Shown: positions 1-11,713, numbered from the stretch's first letter. The stretch is 64,000 nucleotides of DNA from Doris montereyensis (GCA_037039925.1 JAXRKP010000529.1:22501-86500); one strand, 5' to 3'. Numbers and translations are program-made. The notes: a model not told the origin generated them from the sequence alone.

Positions 1-208
1 ACTTTTTAAAATTGTCAATGTTCTGAATTGTACTGCTACTGCTATTAGTTTTATTCTTTTCCTTTCTTTTTATTTGTTTGTATTTGTTTAAACATCCCTT
101 TTCCCTGCAAAATTGTGTCTACATACTAAAGTGTAATAAGGCAGGTCATGGTTAATGAGAGTAGATCTAATACTAATAGATTAAACCTTTGCATATATAT
201 ATATTACA

Positions 209-861
209 CAGTGGAACCTCTTAAATCGGGAAACCCGGCGTGTCGGGAAGAATTCCCAGGGAACGGAATTGTTTCTATGTATTTTACCTCTCTAAATGGA
301 AAAGGTCGCTAATCAGGACAATTTTCGCTGGCTTGCATTGATTATCATCACCATTTCCCCCCATATTTATTTATTTATTCCAACACTCACTTTTCATCCC
401 AATTTGGCTTCCGTGTTAGCAAAACATCAATTATTACACCTGCATTAGGTGCTACATGTGTTATACATTGCATGATGTGTATGACGTCAGCAGATACCAG
501 TTCGTGATGACCGTAAGTCAAACAAACCGAACATCCATTAAGAAGGTGTGAGCATAAGGCGTTGTTCATCCACCTTTTATTGCCCGCCTCATCCATCAAT
601 CGCAAGGGTGGACACGAGAGGGTTATGTGTCTTATCTATCTACTGTCCAAGGAAAATCGATTGTGAGTGTGAGTGACATTTTCAGGTTTCGTTTTGATCA
701 ACTAGTCCTGTGGCTACTTGTTCGTTTAATTCTGCATTTCACCACTCACAGAAGTGCTTAGATACCTCAAACTTGCTGAGGGAAAACCAAAATTCCTAGG
801 TCCCCGGCAAATCGGGAAGATTTTACAATCCACTGAGACTTTCTGATTACAGGTTCCACTG
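209..861. mobile_element. Non-autonomous DNA transposon (pogo/Tigger-like MITE)
   Basis: The left end reads CAGTGGAACCT and the right end AGGTTCCACTG, an inverted pair, and TA dinucleotides follow the right end. CAGTGGAACC ends with a TA target are typical of pogo/Tigger-type Tc1-mariner elements. No transposase frame is visible inside, so it is a non-autonomous copy. A second copy of the right part lies at 20,015-20,342. Confidence 0.6.
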
Positions 862-1554
862 TATATATATAATAAAATAAAAGCATACACACACTAAATT
901 AGAATGCATGCATTAGCAAAGTGGCTTTATGGATAAGAAATTGATAAAATGCACTAGGGATGGGATATGTTGAATATTATAAAAAGGCCATCATGTGGTA
1001 TTATATTAATGGTTACATTGAATGTGGAATTCTGTATGCCGTCCCTAGTTAGCATGAAATTGCCTGTTTTCAGATATACTCATCACATAGTCTTAAAAGG
1101 CAAAGTTGTCGTTTGCTGCAAAAGAATTTCTGACTTTTAAAACAATTTTAAAAAAATAATTTTTTGTTCGTTACAACCTTGTCTATTGATGTATTCATCA
1201 GTTGCTCTCATCACAATAATAATGAAGTGTAGCCCTACTAAAAATTTACCATGTAAATCTGTGTCATGGTCCATGTATATTAAGATCTTTTTCCCCGTGT
1301 GAATGGCACTCACAGGTCTTGGAGGTAATACCTGCATTGCTGACGTAGGAGGGCCAGACTTTTTGAAACCTTTCCCCCAAAAAGACAAGGTAACGTAGAA
1401 TACAAAAGAAATCTTTTTCTTTTTTAATCAGAGAAGATAGTAGAGTGGAGCTTAACTCCCCAAATGAGTTCATTACATCTGTATAAACTCTAGAGAATAA
1501 TAAGCGGTATGTCTATTTGGAACAGGATATAGGCCTACTTGAGAACTTTAAACT

Positions 1555-2035
1555 CACTTGCCCTATCCATCCTCTTGTACGCCTGTGAATCATGAACTCT
1601 CACAGTAACAACAGCAGATCTACAAAGTAAAAACGTTGCTCAAGTGCAATGCTGCAGAAAACTCATCCTTGGCATCTCCCGTAGTGATCACATTAGCGAT
1701 GAAGAAGTGGAGGGAAGATTGCTGCAATACACCAAGGAAAGACTTTGTAGGTCTGCTGATGGTTGTGAAGAAAAGGAAGTTAACTTAGTATGGCCATATT
1801 ACAAGATCGAATGGCCTTTCCAAGTTTATCTTACAAGGCATCACGGTTGCGACAAGGAGAAGAGGAAGACAGAGAAAGAGATGTGAAGACAAGATCATGT
1901 CATTGACAGGGAAGGCCTTCACCCAGACCTTGGCTTGTGACCGCGAAAGGTGGAAGAAACTGGTGCGACAGTCCATTGTGCACCACCTCTACGACCCTGG
2001 AGGGTTATGGGATATGAAAGACATAAGAAATTAAG
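1555..2035 (+). mobile_element. LINE fragment, 3' part of the reverse-transcriptase ORF
   Basis: Broken frames translate to the usual C-terminal region of non-LTR retrotransposon ORF2. It begins with a YACESWTL-like segment, followed by LGISRSDHISDEEV, then a basic segment, and ends with a DRERW-type segment. Several frame changes are needed, so it is a decayed copy. It is not the same family as the LINE at 38.2 kb. Confidence 0.7.
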
Positions 2036-2681
2036 TGCAATTCAAAACATTGTGCATTTTGACACCGCTTTGTTTAGCAGGGTAGGAAAAGATTCATTGT
2101 TAATGTGACATACTAGACAATGACTATTGTTTGCTTGGCTCAGATGGATTAAATTGGCATCTTGCTATCTGGCACGAGGATGGAGTTAAGCTATCCAGCA
2201 TCTATTTATTACATCTGAGAGGCGTGGCTACAAATGTGGTTGAATTGAAATGCCTTTGTATTCTATGAAGAATGACATCTGTCGTGACGACTTTGACAAG
2301 TTAGGTGTCTGTTAAAAATCATGTAATTAGCCTGTCCTGGCGTGTTGTGAAGGCCAGGTTTTGTAGGAAAATTATGGTTCTTGAGGTAGTGCTGGTAGGC
2401 GGAGTGTTCTTAGATCGGTATCATCACTGTGCTTCATATATTGAACTGTTTCATTCTGAATTTACCAGTCTCTGTTTTTGTATCAAACATTTTATTTACA
2501 ATTTAAGTAGCTTTAAAATATAATACATTTGTTTATGTTTTCTTAATTATAACTCACTGAGGTGACACAAGGGTGCTTGTCTAAAATCACAAAACAAAAC
2601 AATAATCTTCAGAGCTATTTACTTCGGCACATCTTGTGCATATGTTCAATTTGTAGTTGTTGTTAATCACATTCTTTTCAG

Positions 2682-2851
2682 AACTATGAATTTTCTAGTC
2701 TGTCTGATCTCGTGGAATGCCCAGGGATCATTCATGATCGGGGCAGGGGCTGGACCTCATCGTAAAGTTGGTGTTAACTAGAGTTGATCTGCAACGACGA
2801 CTCGGACAGAATACAAACAATCAAACCAAGATTGCTAAAGTTGTTGAACAG
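2682..2851 (+). CDS. Internal exon of an unrecognised gene (one apparent frameshift)
   Basis: A pyrimidine tract and AG precede 2682, and the donor GTAGGT follows 2851. The frame starts NYEFSSLSDLVECPGIIHDR, runs into a stop, then resumes one frame over as LDLIVKLVLTRVDLQRRL and ends IAKVVEQ. Adding one base near the two GGGG runs at about 2739-2748 gives 57 codons, phase 0 to phase 0. This joins smoothly to the exon at 4875. I do not recognise the family: no catalytic motif, signal peptide or membrane segment is visible, and the mix of acidic, basic and leucine-rich residues suggests a soluble protein. The intron between the two exons holds a LINE in the opposite orientation. Upstream and downstream exons were not found. 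Confidence 0.55.
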
Positions 2852-2945
2852 GTAGGTCTAACAGCCTTTTTTTTGTATATACATATCTTAATATACACAT
2901 ATAATGTTATACATATTGTGTGCATGAAAACGCAAAATGCTTTCT

Positions 2946-4662
2946 CCATGTTTCCATGATTTCGCTGTCTTCTTTCATTATTTCTCCTTTGGCATTCTTA
3001 ATTGTCGTATTGGGCATGCTTTGGTTTTTCTCATGCTCTTCATCGCCCCAGAACAGCTTTTGATTTCCTTGATAGCTTTCTTGAAATCTTTGTCCAAACT
3101 CTTCCCATTGTTTCTGTTTGCTGTTTAACTTCCTCTTTAGCGATAGTTCTTTTAATCACGTAATCTGTCTATCCTCTGGTCTCTTTGTTTACAAGTATTT
3201 CTTCCAGGCATCATTCTTTTCTTTGATCTTAGTCTTGCGTTCTCATTCCACCATGCTGTTCTTTCCCTATCTCCTTTAATTTGTTTCCTACCACAGACCT
3301 CTTCAGTACATCTGAGGAGTGTTTCTTTATGACATCTGCCACTTTTCTTCTATTGTGCTATCATTCAGATCCATCTGTCTTTCACTGATAAATCTTTTTA
3401 TCCTAGATTGGTATAGTTTTACTACTGGTTTATTTAGTTCTCTATTTTTAGTTTAGCAGCTTTCTTCTCTTTTCCTTTTCTGTTTGTTTTTCTTTCAGTC
3501 AGTATTAATCTCATTTTGGCAATCACTAAGTGATGATCACTAAATATTTCTGCTCCTCTGTTTACTCTTGCATCAATGTACAGTAAAAAGGAGCTGCTAA
3601 CTATTATGTAGTTCTATCATTGACTTTTCACATCTGTCTTCATTTACTCTTGTATATTTGTGGATATCTTTATGAGGAGAAAAGGTATTGGCTGATTTTA
3701 ATGTTATTCTTCAGGCAAAAATCTATTAGTCTCTCCATTTGGAGAAGTTGTTGTCTCTCTTTCTTTACCTATTACTCCTCCTATCGTTTCTACATTGTTT
3801 CCTACTTTGGCATTTTAAATCTCCTTAAAGCATTAGTTCCTGTTTGGGTTTAGGATTCTCTACAGCTATTTGTAAATCGTTTTCGAAGATATCTTTTCTT
3901 CTTTAGTTACGTCTTCGTTTGGTCCATTAGCTATTAATAATTTAATTTCTCGTCCTTTTTGTTTAATATTTACCTCTAATAGCTGTGGGCCTTTAATAAA
4001 TTTCCAATTTTCTAGTAACTTTTCATGTCTTTTATGCACTAGGAGGCCTGCTCCTGCTCTAGCTCTATCTTTGACATCTACTCCTGAGAAGATTAAAATT
4101 GGATTCCATCCTACATTTTCTATTCCTTGTCCTTTTTCTTTGTTTCTGTAATGGCCAAAATATCTACTTTGAAATTTTCCATTTCTTCAACTAATTCTAA
4201 CCCTTTTCCCTTTTGTTTGCCGTAACATGCCATGTTCCAAAATCACAGTCCGTATTCGTTTTCAAGTTCGTCTTCGAAAAGATCAAGCTAGTTATGTTAT
4301 ATTTATTTTTTCTCTGAATCTGTTTGGTTTTGATAAGCAGGGGATTAGCCTACTGTACCCTAGTTAGATGGTGGGGCTGCCACCTTGAGGCCCCCTACCA
4401 GGCCTTGTTATTTTCTGTCAGTGTTTACTCCTTAGCCCTTTAGTCATTCAAGACCAGCCTGCAAGGCAGCATGTTGATATTTTCTGTCAGGTTACTCCCT
4501 TAGCCTTTGGTCAGTCAAGACCAGCCTGCAATGCAGCAGGTTGTTTTATATCAGGTTTAACTCCTTAGCCTTTGGTCAGCCAAGACCTGCCTGCAAGGCA
4601 GCAGGAGATCGTGTAGGGCGGGATCATCTACTCTCCGTACAGGAGCCTACCTGTCCACTGCC
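2946..4662 (-). mobile_element. RTE-like LINE copy, 5' part retained, 3' part missing
   Basis: The reverse complement matches the LINE at 38,188-39,900. It includes the 5' triple tandem repeat (here about 4380-4600), the endonuclease region and the start of the RT-upstream linker. Homology stops at about 2946, well before the RT catalytic region. Stops and frame breaks show that it is dead. It sits in the intron between the exons at 2682 and 4875, antisense to that gene. Confidence 0.85.
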
Positions 4663-4874
4663 TGTGAATTTGAATCTTATGATTTTATAATCATTGTTGC
4701 TATATTGTAGTCATTACAGGCTACCTATAGTTAAATAGTTTTTTTAAATGTACATTTATATTCATTTAGTCATTCATTCTTTCACTTCAAAAATTATGGT
4801 TGCTTTTTTTTAAATAAAGGGAATGCTCAACTCAAAGAAGAATAACTTGAAATTTTTTTTTTTTTTTTTTTCAG

Positions 4875-4966
4875 GATGGATCATATGTTTTGGAGGATGA
4901 ATTGTCTGGGGGAGTTTTCTCTTTTAGGCAATTTCTTCCTATCTCAAAAAAGGAAAACCAGGACAG
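4875..4966 (+). CDS. Internal exon of the same unrecognised gene
   Basis: A long T tract ending TTCAG precedes 4875 and the donor GTGAGG follows 4966. The 92 bases read DGSYVLEDELSGGVFSFRQF and then LPISKKENQD, with two bases left over, so the next exon starts in phase 2. It joins in phase to the exon ending at 2851. The translation has no stops and looks like true coding sequence, but no family is recognised. No continuing exon was found downstream. Confidence 0.55.
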
Positions 4967-5195
4967 GTGAGGCTAATGCAGGGCTCACTCATACAGAAAC
5001 AGTGACAGAAGTAGCACAAGAGTAAGCAGAATTGGGATTCATCCACAGATTTCCACAGAGTAGAGTTAAAGCCCCCTGGAAGAATAAAACACTATGAGCC
5101 ATGGATTGTATGCTTGAAATAAAATGGGAAAAAGAGAAGAAAAACAAAGAAATAGGAAAATGATGTTGAACCTGAAGATATCTAGGTATAGGCTC

Positions 5196-5197
<2 letters not shown>

Positions 5198-5260
<63 letters not shown>

Positions 5261-5304
5261 GTTATTAATTTGTTATTATTATTGTTATTATTATTGTTAT
5301 TAAT

Positions 5305-5345
<41 letters not shown>
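5198..5345. repeat. (ATT)n microsatellite
   Basis: Nearly pure ATT/TTA triplets with a few GTT interruptions. Frames through it give only poly-Ile or poly-Asn and are not coding. Confidence 0.95.
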
Positions 5346-5589
5346 TGTTTCTTAACTCACATGTCAGAGAAACGGGCCTCTGCCAATTCCAGCCCTGAGC
5401 AAGACATAGTAGAAACACCTGTAGCTCAAGTTGTTGCAGCTTAGGAAAGTTGTCATACTTATAGATCTAGTCATGGTCAATGGAAGCAATAGTTGTGCTT
5501 TGCTGTCTCAATGAGTGAATTTAAGTAAAAATTCTTTTGAGCCCATTAAAATCCAGAGTTACTCTGAATTTAGATAAAATGAAGTGAGT

Positions 5590-5745
5590 GGAACAGGATG
5601 ACAATCCATGACCTCCTCGATAGGACGCTAGCAGCCAGATGTGGATTTAATCTCCCCCCCCTCCCTACAGCTGATACTGGTATCCATTTCCACCTGGGTC
5701 ATGTGAGAAATGCATGTTAAGAAACGCAATGTTGGACCTAAAACA
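5590..5745 (-). mobile_element. SINE family A, degenerate partial copy
   Basis: Read on the minus strand it resembles the middle of family A. It carries the block corresponding to CCAGGTGCAAATGGGTACAA and the neighbouring AAGACACTTAACACGC region in altered form. The tRNA-like head is not recognisable. Confidence 0.45.
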
Positions 5746-6594
5746 GAGCTGTCAAGTTTTCCTCTTTGGAAGAACCTCACTTGTACATCCAGCCCTCCCA
5801 CACTTCATTTGTCCTTTTGTCCCTCCCAAACGTCATTTGTCTCTCTATCTTGCTTATTGGTAGCCCATTCTGCCTTGCTTCGTTATTTTTTGTTAAGAAA
5901 CACTTTATTGATAGTTCCAGTATTTGGATTGGCTAGTAATGCTAGTATCAATATCATGATATGTGTAATTTCTTCAATCCTGAGTCAAAAAAAAATATTC
6001 TCCTGAAACGTTTACCTTTCATTTTCGAATAGCAATAACCAAATGTGAAATTTGTGGTAGCCTATTTCTTAAATTTTCTTTTTTCTTATGCTGCATTGAT
6101 GGTGCATAAAGATTCTTGTTAGGCGTCTGAGTGAAAGAAGACTACAGATTTCCTCATTTGTCCCCACTCTATCTCCATGTCTGTCCCTCTTCTCTCACTT
6201 CTCAACTTAGCAGCTCTGCTAGAGCAACAGGATTTGATCAGAACCTCATGATCTCAAGTCTAGAGGCCTAGCTTCTGGGTTATAATGTATCACAACCTCA
6301 AACAATACTTTAATCGTCCAGTATTTGTCATTAATTATTTTTTTTCTTTCTTTCTTCAAAGCATACAATATATATACATAATATTGATATATATATAAAG
6401 TAACACTTCTGTTTTGATAAAATCTCTAAAGGTTCTTGAAATAAAGGCAGAAAATCGTAGTGGGCCCCTGGATTTTGTGGATTGTGTACACAAGACCCCG
6501 GTTGCCCATTATGGCGACAAGGCTGTGGGTGTAGGAGGCACATTTTGTTGAAGACTGGTGAAGCCAACATTCACGTCATGGGTGATGGAGGCTA

Positions 6595-6647
<53 letters not shown>

Positions 6648-8100
6648 ATGTCTGTCTATCTATCTATTTATCTATCTGTCTGTTTATCTATCTGTCTGTC
6701 TATCTATTTATCTATCTATCTTAAATATCTATACTGTTTAATAAAAAGACTTGTGCTCTTTTTAACAGCTCCTGTAAAAACTTTAGCCAAGCCTACAAAC
6801 TTTATTGAGAAACAGATGTTGCTGAAATTTTGCACAACAATAGATATCAATGTGGAATAGGGCCTTTTGCCGTAAAACCATGCTTTATTTTTTTAATTTT
6901 TAGCAAGAAATTCTTTTAAAATCACTGAAAATCTATGGTTGCTCAAAATCTACACAATTCTAGAATCTAGATCTATCTTTTTTTAAATAGTATGATATAA
7001 TAATATCTAGATTCCTTAATCAATATCCTAGTCGCAGTTATTTTTAGGTCTAGATCTAAGTTTAGAAACTAGGTGTAGATCTAGAGCTACACAGAAATCT
7101 TGATACAGATCTAGCTCTACCTAAATATCTAATTCATGTGAGTATCACTATTAGATCTAGAATCCACCAATAAAGCATCCTTTTTACCAGATTGACGATT
7201 TAGGGTATTCTTCTTTAAACAAGGTCAAAGCAGCTAGAGTCTTGATATCTTCAATCTAGATCTAGCTCTAGACCTATAATCTACACTTAAGTCACAGTTT
7301 TATTTTAACTTTTCGAGTAATTCAGGCTGAGAATCTACACACTAATGGGTTAAACAGGAAATTACATTATGTATTTTAATTGACAGGAAAAATTAAATTA
7401 CAGTATATAATCGCAACAGGAACTCAAATTAAATAACACCATAATATAATCTAATTCGTACTCTCTCTCCCATTCACTCAGCTTTTTCAAACTCAAAGGC
7501 CTCTCCCTCTCGTAATGTTAAACAATTAATGGTGAACAATCTTTTGTAATTCTCTAGGGGCTCCCATTTCTGATTTGGAGACTCAAATCTCCTCTCACTA
7601 CTTATCATTTTAGAAGAATTGCTAGTTCTACTTCTGTAACATGTCTTTCAAATCAGAATGAAGAAAAGTCCATCTTTTTTACGATGTAAAGCATTTAATT
7701 ATGACTATGTTTTATCCTACTCATAGGATCAAACCTATATGTATTATTATGTTCTTTTGTACAGATCAACACTGTGGCCGCAAAGATACCTTCGCTTACA
7801 GCCTGTTTTCTACCCTTAGAGGAGGGAAAAGCACTATATAAATATCATTTATAAATTATTATTTATTGCTTTATATTACTTTAGCAAGACTCCTTGCTCA
7901 ACACAAGGTCTGAAATGGGCTCCCATCATGTAACCTTTGGCTACGGATTTGTTTTCAGCCGTTAAAATCTATTATAGACCAATTTTGTCCTCAAATCTCT
8001 TCTTAACAGTGGGTGTTAGTTTTTCCACAAAGCCTAGATATTCATCATTACTATATGACTGATTATCATTTTAGCTGAAGATTTAAATGTGATGCATTTA
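5746..8100. other. No gene seen; AT-rich, with a tetranucleotide repeat and a CTAGATCT cluster
   Basis: A (TCTA/TCTG)n tetranucleotide tract fills about 6596-6722. From about 6960 to 7300 the palindromic word CTAGATCT and its partial forms recur many times. No splice-bounded open frame with recognisable coding character was found. Confidence 0.6.
6596..6722. repeat. (TCTA)n/(TCTG)n microsatellite
   Basis: Tetranucleotide units TCTA with interspersed TCTG and TTTA variants. Frames through it are low-complexity Leu/Ser/Ile/Tyr and not genes. Confidence 0.95.
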
Positions 8101-9229
8101 CACATTTTTGGACAGAAGACTGATTTAAATCCTCTGCAGACATGTCTAAGCTCAAACCATCTGCGATGATTTTCAAAATGTGGGTGATATTATGTCTATA
8201 GTGAGTGAGAGTTGAGGGGAGAAGACAAGTTCTTGAACATTAGGTTAGGGCTACCATAGTTATTTGCATTGTTACAACTCATGTTTCTCTCACTTTGTAT
8301 CTTATGACAATACAAATACAAGGGTGATATGTGGTAGTCTATAGAAGACAGTTTGAAGAGGCAAGGTGTCTATAGAAGACCTTTCAGACCAAAAGGTCAT
8401 AGAAGATCAATACCCTGTCTATAGAAGACAGTTGAGAGGTGGGTGATATGTGTGTGTGTCTAGAAGACATTGGAAGAGGTTTTTCCTATAGAAGACAGTA
8501 AATTCTATTGACACCTAGTCCCATCGGAGACAGACGATAAAAAGTTTAGGTCCCTTTGTACAGATCACAACACTCTCTGTGCACGTTAGATGGGTGATAT
8601 GTGTGTGCCTCGGCTGTTTACAGGGCAGTCTGGCCAAAATTTGAAAAACTCCCTGTCTAAAAACCCAGAGATCTATAGAAGACACCTTAGTAGTGAGTGT
8701 GGGTAAGAGGTGGTGAAATCTGATCAAGGTATAGCGCAATATACAATACTTTCCTATGTTTTCTTTTTCCTTTATTTATTGCTTTTATAGCCAGACTTTA
8801 GCAAGACTCCCTTAGAAAACAGTTTGATGTATATGTGTTTAGAAGACAGTTTGGAAGAGGTGGGTGATAAATAGAAGACAAATGGCTCAAGTTTTATGAA
8901 ATGGATGCTCCCCTTATACACATGTTGGAGAAATTGTCTCGGCAGATCCTCAGGTAGGGATTCTCTGCTATTGGATTGATATACCAAATTTTCTCTATTA
9001 TTATTAATAAAGGATGTGTAAACTATTAAACTATCACATTTGAAATAAAGGTAAAAATTGATCTGTTGAACATAGGTTTGAATGTGTGTTGTGTAGTGCC
9101 AGTCCACAAAGCCTAGACCTGACTTTCATCTTTACTACATTACTATATGACAATGAAGTGACTAGACAACTCTTCTATAGAAGACAGATTGAAAGCTGAC
9201 TAGACAACTCTATAAGTGGACAGAAGACA
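8100..9229. repeat. Mosaic left edge of the 41-bp minisatellite
   Basis: Pieces of the array unit (TCTATAGAAGACAG, GTGGGTGATATG) are scattered through other sequence. The other sequence includes a diverged second copy of the 7850-8066 region. TATTTATTGCTTT and CTTTAGCAAGACTCC recur at about 8774-8812, and CCACAAAGCCTAGA with ATTACTATATGAC recurs at about 9103-9151. A SINE family B fragment is also embedded. Confidence 0.7.
8505..8725 (+). mobile_element. SINE family B fragment interrupted by minisatellite motif
   Basis: It matches the body of the family B copy at 20,612. Shared blocks include CGGAGACA, TGTACAGATCACA and GGCTGTTTACAGGGCAGTC. A stretch containing TGGGTGATATGTGTGTG from the neighbouring array lies where the 20.8 kb copy has a short AT-rich segment. 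Confidence 0.65.
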
Positions 9230-9950
9230 ATTTGAAGAAGTGGGTGATATATGTGTCTACAGAAGACAGTTTGAAGAGGTGGAGGTGGGTGATATGTATG
9301 TGTGTCTATAGAAGACAGTTTGAAGAGGTGGGTGATATGTATGTGTCTATAGAAGACAGTTTGAAGAGGTGGGTGATATATATGTGTCAGAAGCAGGTGG
9401 TTGATATATATGTGTCTATAGAAGACAGTTTGAAGAGGTGGGTGATATATGTGTCTATAGAAGACAGTTTGAAGAGGTGGGTGATATATATGTGTCTATA
9501 GAAGGACAGTTTGAAGAGGTGGGTGATATATATGTGTCTATAGAAGACAGTTTGAAGAGGTGGTTGATATATGTGTCTATAGAAGACAGTTTGAAGAGGT
9601 GGGTGATATGTATGTGTCTATAGAAGACAGTTTGAAGAGGTGGTTGATATATATGTGTCTATAGAAGACAGTTTGAAGAGGTGGGTGATATGTGTGTGTC
9701 TATAGAAGACAGTTTGAAGAGGTGGGTGTATGTGTCTATAGAAGACAGTTTGAAGAGGTGGGTGATATGTGTGTGTCTATAGAAGACAGTTTGAAGAGGT
9801 GGGTGATATGTTTGAAGTATGTGTGTCTATAGAAGACAGTTTGAAGAGGTGGGTGATATGTGTATGTGTCTATGAGTTTATGGGTGATATGTATGTGTCT
9901 ACAGAAGACAGTTTGAAAAGGTGGGTGATATGTGTTTGTCTATTGAAAGA
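9230..9950 (+). repeat. Minisatellite, unit about 39-41 bp
   Basis: About 17 copies, written on the plus strand, of a unit starting TCTATAGAAGACAG and containing TTTGAAGAGGTGGGTGATAT. Units vary in length and the frame drifts, so it is not coding. Confidence 0.95.
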
Positions 9951-9954
9951 GGAA

Positions 9955-10165
9955 GTGGCGATGGTGGCCGAGTGGTTAGCCTGCTTGACATGGAATCACT
10001 CAACCCAGGTGCAAATGGGGTACAAGCATTAGCTTGGGAGTAAAACCTGCGTCAGACTGGCGCCCTGTCTAGGAAGTTATTATAATCACCTGTCCTGCTT
10101 CATGCTACAAAAACTGGGATACGCTATCCAGCTCTATGGGCCACAATGCCCATGAAGGAACTTAA
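9955..10165 (+). mobile_element. SINE family A (tRNA-headed)
   Basis: The head GATGGTGGCCGAGTGG resembles a leucine-tRNA-like A box, although the B box is weak here. The body contains the family blocks CCAGGTGCAAATGGGG and TACAAGCA, then CAGACTGGCGCCCTG, and ends GAAGGAACTT. It begins directly at the right edge of the minisatellite. Confidence 0.75.
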
Positions 10166-10662
10166 TTTACTGTTAAGAGAGTCACTATTAAAACCATTGT
10201 GACCACCAAAGAGTACACTGGCAACTCACCCTAGCTATACATGTTTATAATATTTACTAAAAAACCCAATCACATTACAATAAAATCCACACACATTGAG
10301 CTTTACAGAAGTATTGACATTGATATATGCTGTGTAATAATATGTAACACAAATCTCAAAGATATTCATCCCTAGAGTCATTGTAGTCCCAAAAGAAAAT
10401 AGTTTTTTTTGTTTGTTGATTTGCTTTATCTTTACCGTAAAAGGTCAAAGATTGCTGCCAAAAAAGGTCACATCACAAGACTCAAGGTCTCTTTTTGTAA
10501 ATTGCAAAATTTCCACAGTGTCCTATTGTAATCCTAAATTTTCAGACCCCTTTCTTGAATGGTTATTTTAAAAGATTTTTTTAAATTATAATTTATTTGT
10601 ATACCCTCAAGATTATATGGGTAAAAAATGCCTTGGGAGTGAGAAAGACAAGGCCAAAAAGA

Positions 10663-10835
10663 GGTTGGCACTACTGGCAGTGTAGGTATTAGGCATTGTA
10701 TACTGTGTCTTGCTCCTGGGTTCAAATCCTGCCAATACTAAGTCTAACATCATGTTCCTTGAGACAGACACTTAATGCACGTTTTCTGACTCGACCCAAA
10801 TGCGTACCAACTCCAGCTGGGAAGGAAAAATAAAC
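10663..10835 (+). mobile_element. SINE family A, diverged partial copy
   Basis: A B-box-like GGGTTCAAATCC is followed by a block matching the AAGACACTTAACACGC region and a CCAAATGCGTACCAA segment. The A-box side is eroded and the 3' half is short. Confidence 0.5.
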
Positions 10836-10952
10836 CGTTGCTGGGTTTCAAATACTCTTCCTTTTACTTTTACATGTGTGGATATATTTGGTTTCCTTAC
10901 TGCTACTTTTCTCTTTAACGCCATTACCATTCACAAACAATTTTTTCCCCAG

Positions 10953-11122
10953 AAACTTCATCTGCGTCAACAGCATTTCCATTGTTTCAGTAACCATGGG
11001 CAAGGAGGGCATTACCATTATGATACCACCCTCCTGCTGAGGCATCCTATCTGGCATACTTCAATTTAGCGGAGACTCTCTGCAGAGTCGATTTGCCAAA
11101 AGACGGCAAATTTCTTTTTTGA
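10953..11122 (+). CDS. C11orf54: Terminal exon of a C11orf54-like ester hydrolase (one apparent frameshift)
   Basis: A T/C tract and CCCCAG precede the exon. The frame reads KLHLRQQHFHCFSNHGQGG and then HYHYDTT. After a one-base correction in the CCC run near 11,029 it continues as PPAEASYLAYFNLAETL and stops at 11,120-11,122. Recalled family C-termini contain a very similar GGHYHYDTTP followed by YxGYF-PAE and a short acidic/basic end. Histidines of an HxH pair here are zinc ligands in the human protein (PTD012), a presumed ester hydrolase. With the extra base the exon is exactly 57 codons including the stop. Upstream exons were not found, so the gene is partial. Identification rests on memory of the family motif, without a search. 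Confidence 0.6.
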
Positions 11123-11497
11123 TATGTTTCATTCAAAATTTTGGAATGCTTTATGAGATACTCAAGAATTGTTATTAAGGAAAGACAGACAACAACAAAA
11201 GATGATTTCTTATGTTGAAACTTACACTGCATGCTGAGAAATATTCAGTTGACAATAACAGGGTCTGTATACCATGCACTTTTGCACTAGTAATGTATTT
11301 CACTCTTCTCATTGGTGGAAATTCATAAGTCCTGTTTATCCAACATTGAAAATGTCAGATTTCAAAGTTGCCTTGTATGTGACTTATTAAATGGATGTTA
11401 ATTTGATTGTTATGAAGCTTTTTCATATAATAAATAGTGGTTATTGAAAGGCCATATTCTTTAAATTTGTTTCCCTTTAAATCTGCCTGAACGATCA

Positions 11498-11543
11498 TGT
11501 TTCTTTGAAATTTACTCTGTCCATCATTGCGGTGATCTCAGCA
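11498..11543 (-). mobile_element. Very short (46 bp) retroposon-like insertion with 12-bp TSD
   Basis: The insert is bounded by perfect direct repeats CCTGAACGATCA at 11,486-11,497 and 11,544-11,555. On the minus strand it reads GAGATCACCGCAATGATGG, then GACAGAGTAAATTTCAAAG, then AAACA. This is the 3' end of a dispersed family also seen at 13.0, 51.2, 56.0, 57.8 and 59.4 kb. Confidence 0.75.
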
Positions 11544-11713
11544 CCTGAACGATCAAGGCTTGTGATTAATGTGATTTAAATTTGTTGCTGCTTGTTTGTA
11601 TTGTAATCACATTGTTGATCAAGGGTAAATAGAAATGAGCCATATATATATAAAGTGATAAATGTAAACTCTCAATGTGTGATATAAAGCCCTGAGCTTA
11701 CATGTAATTCTTA

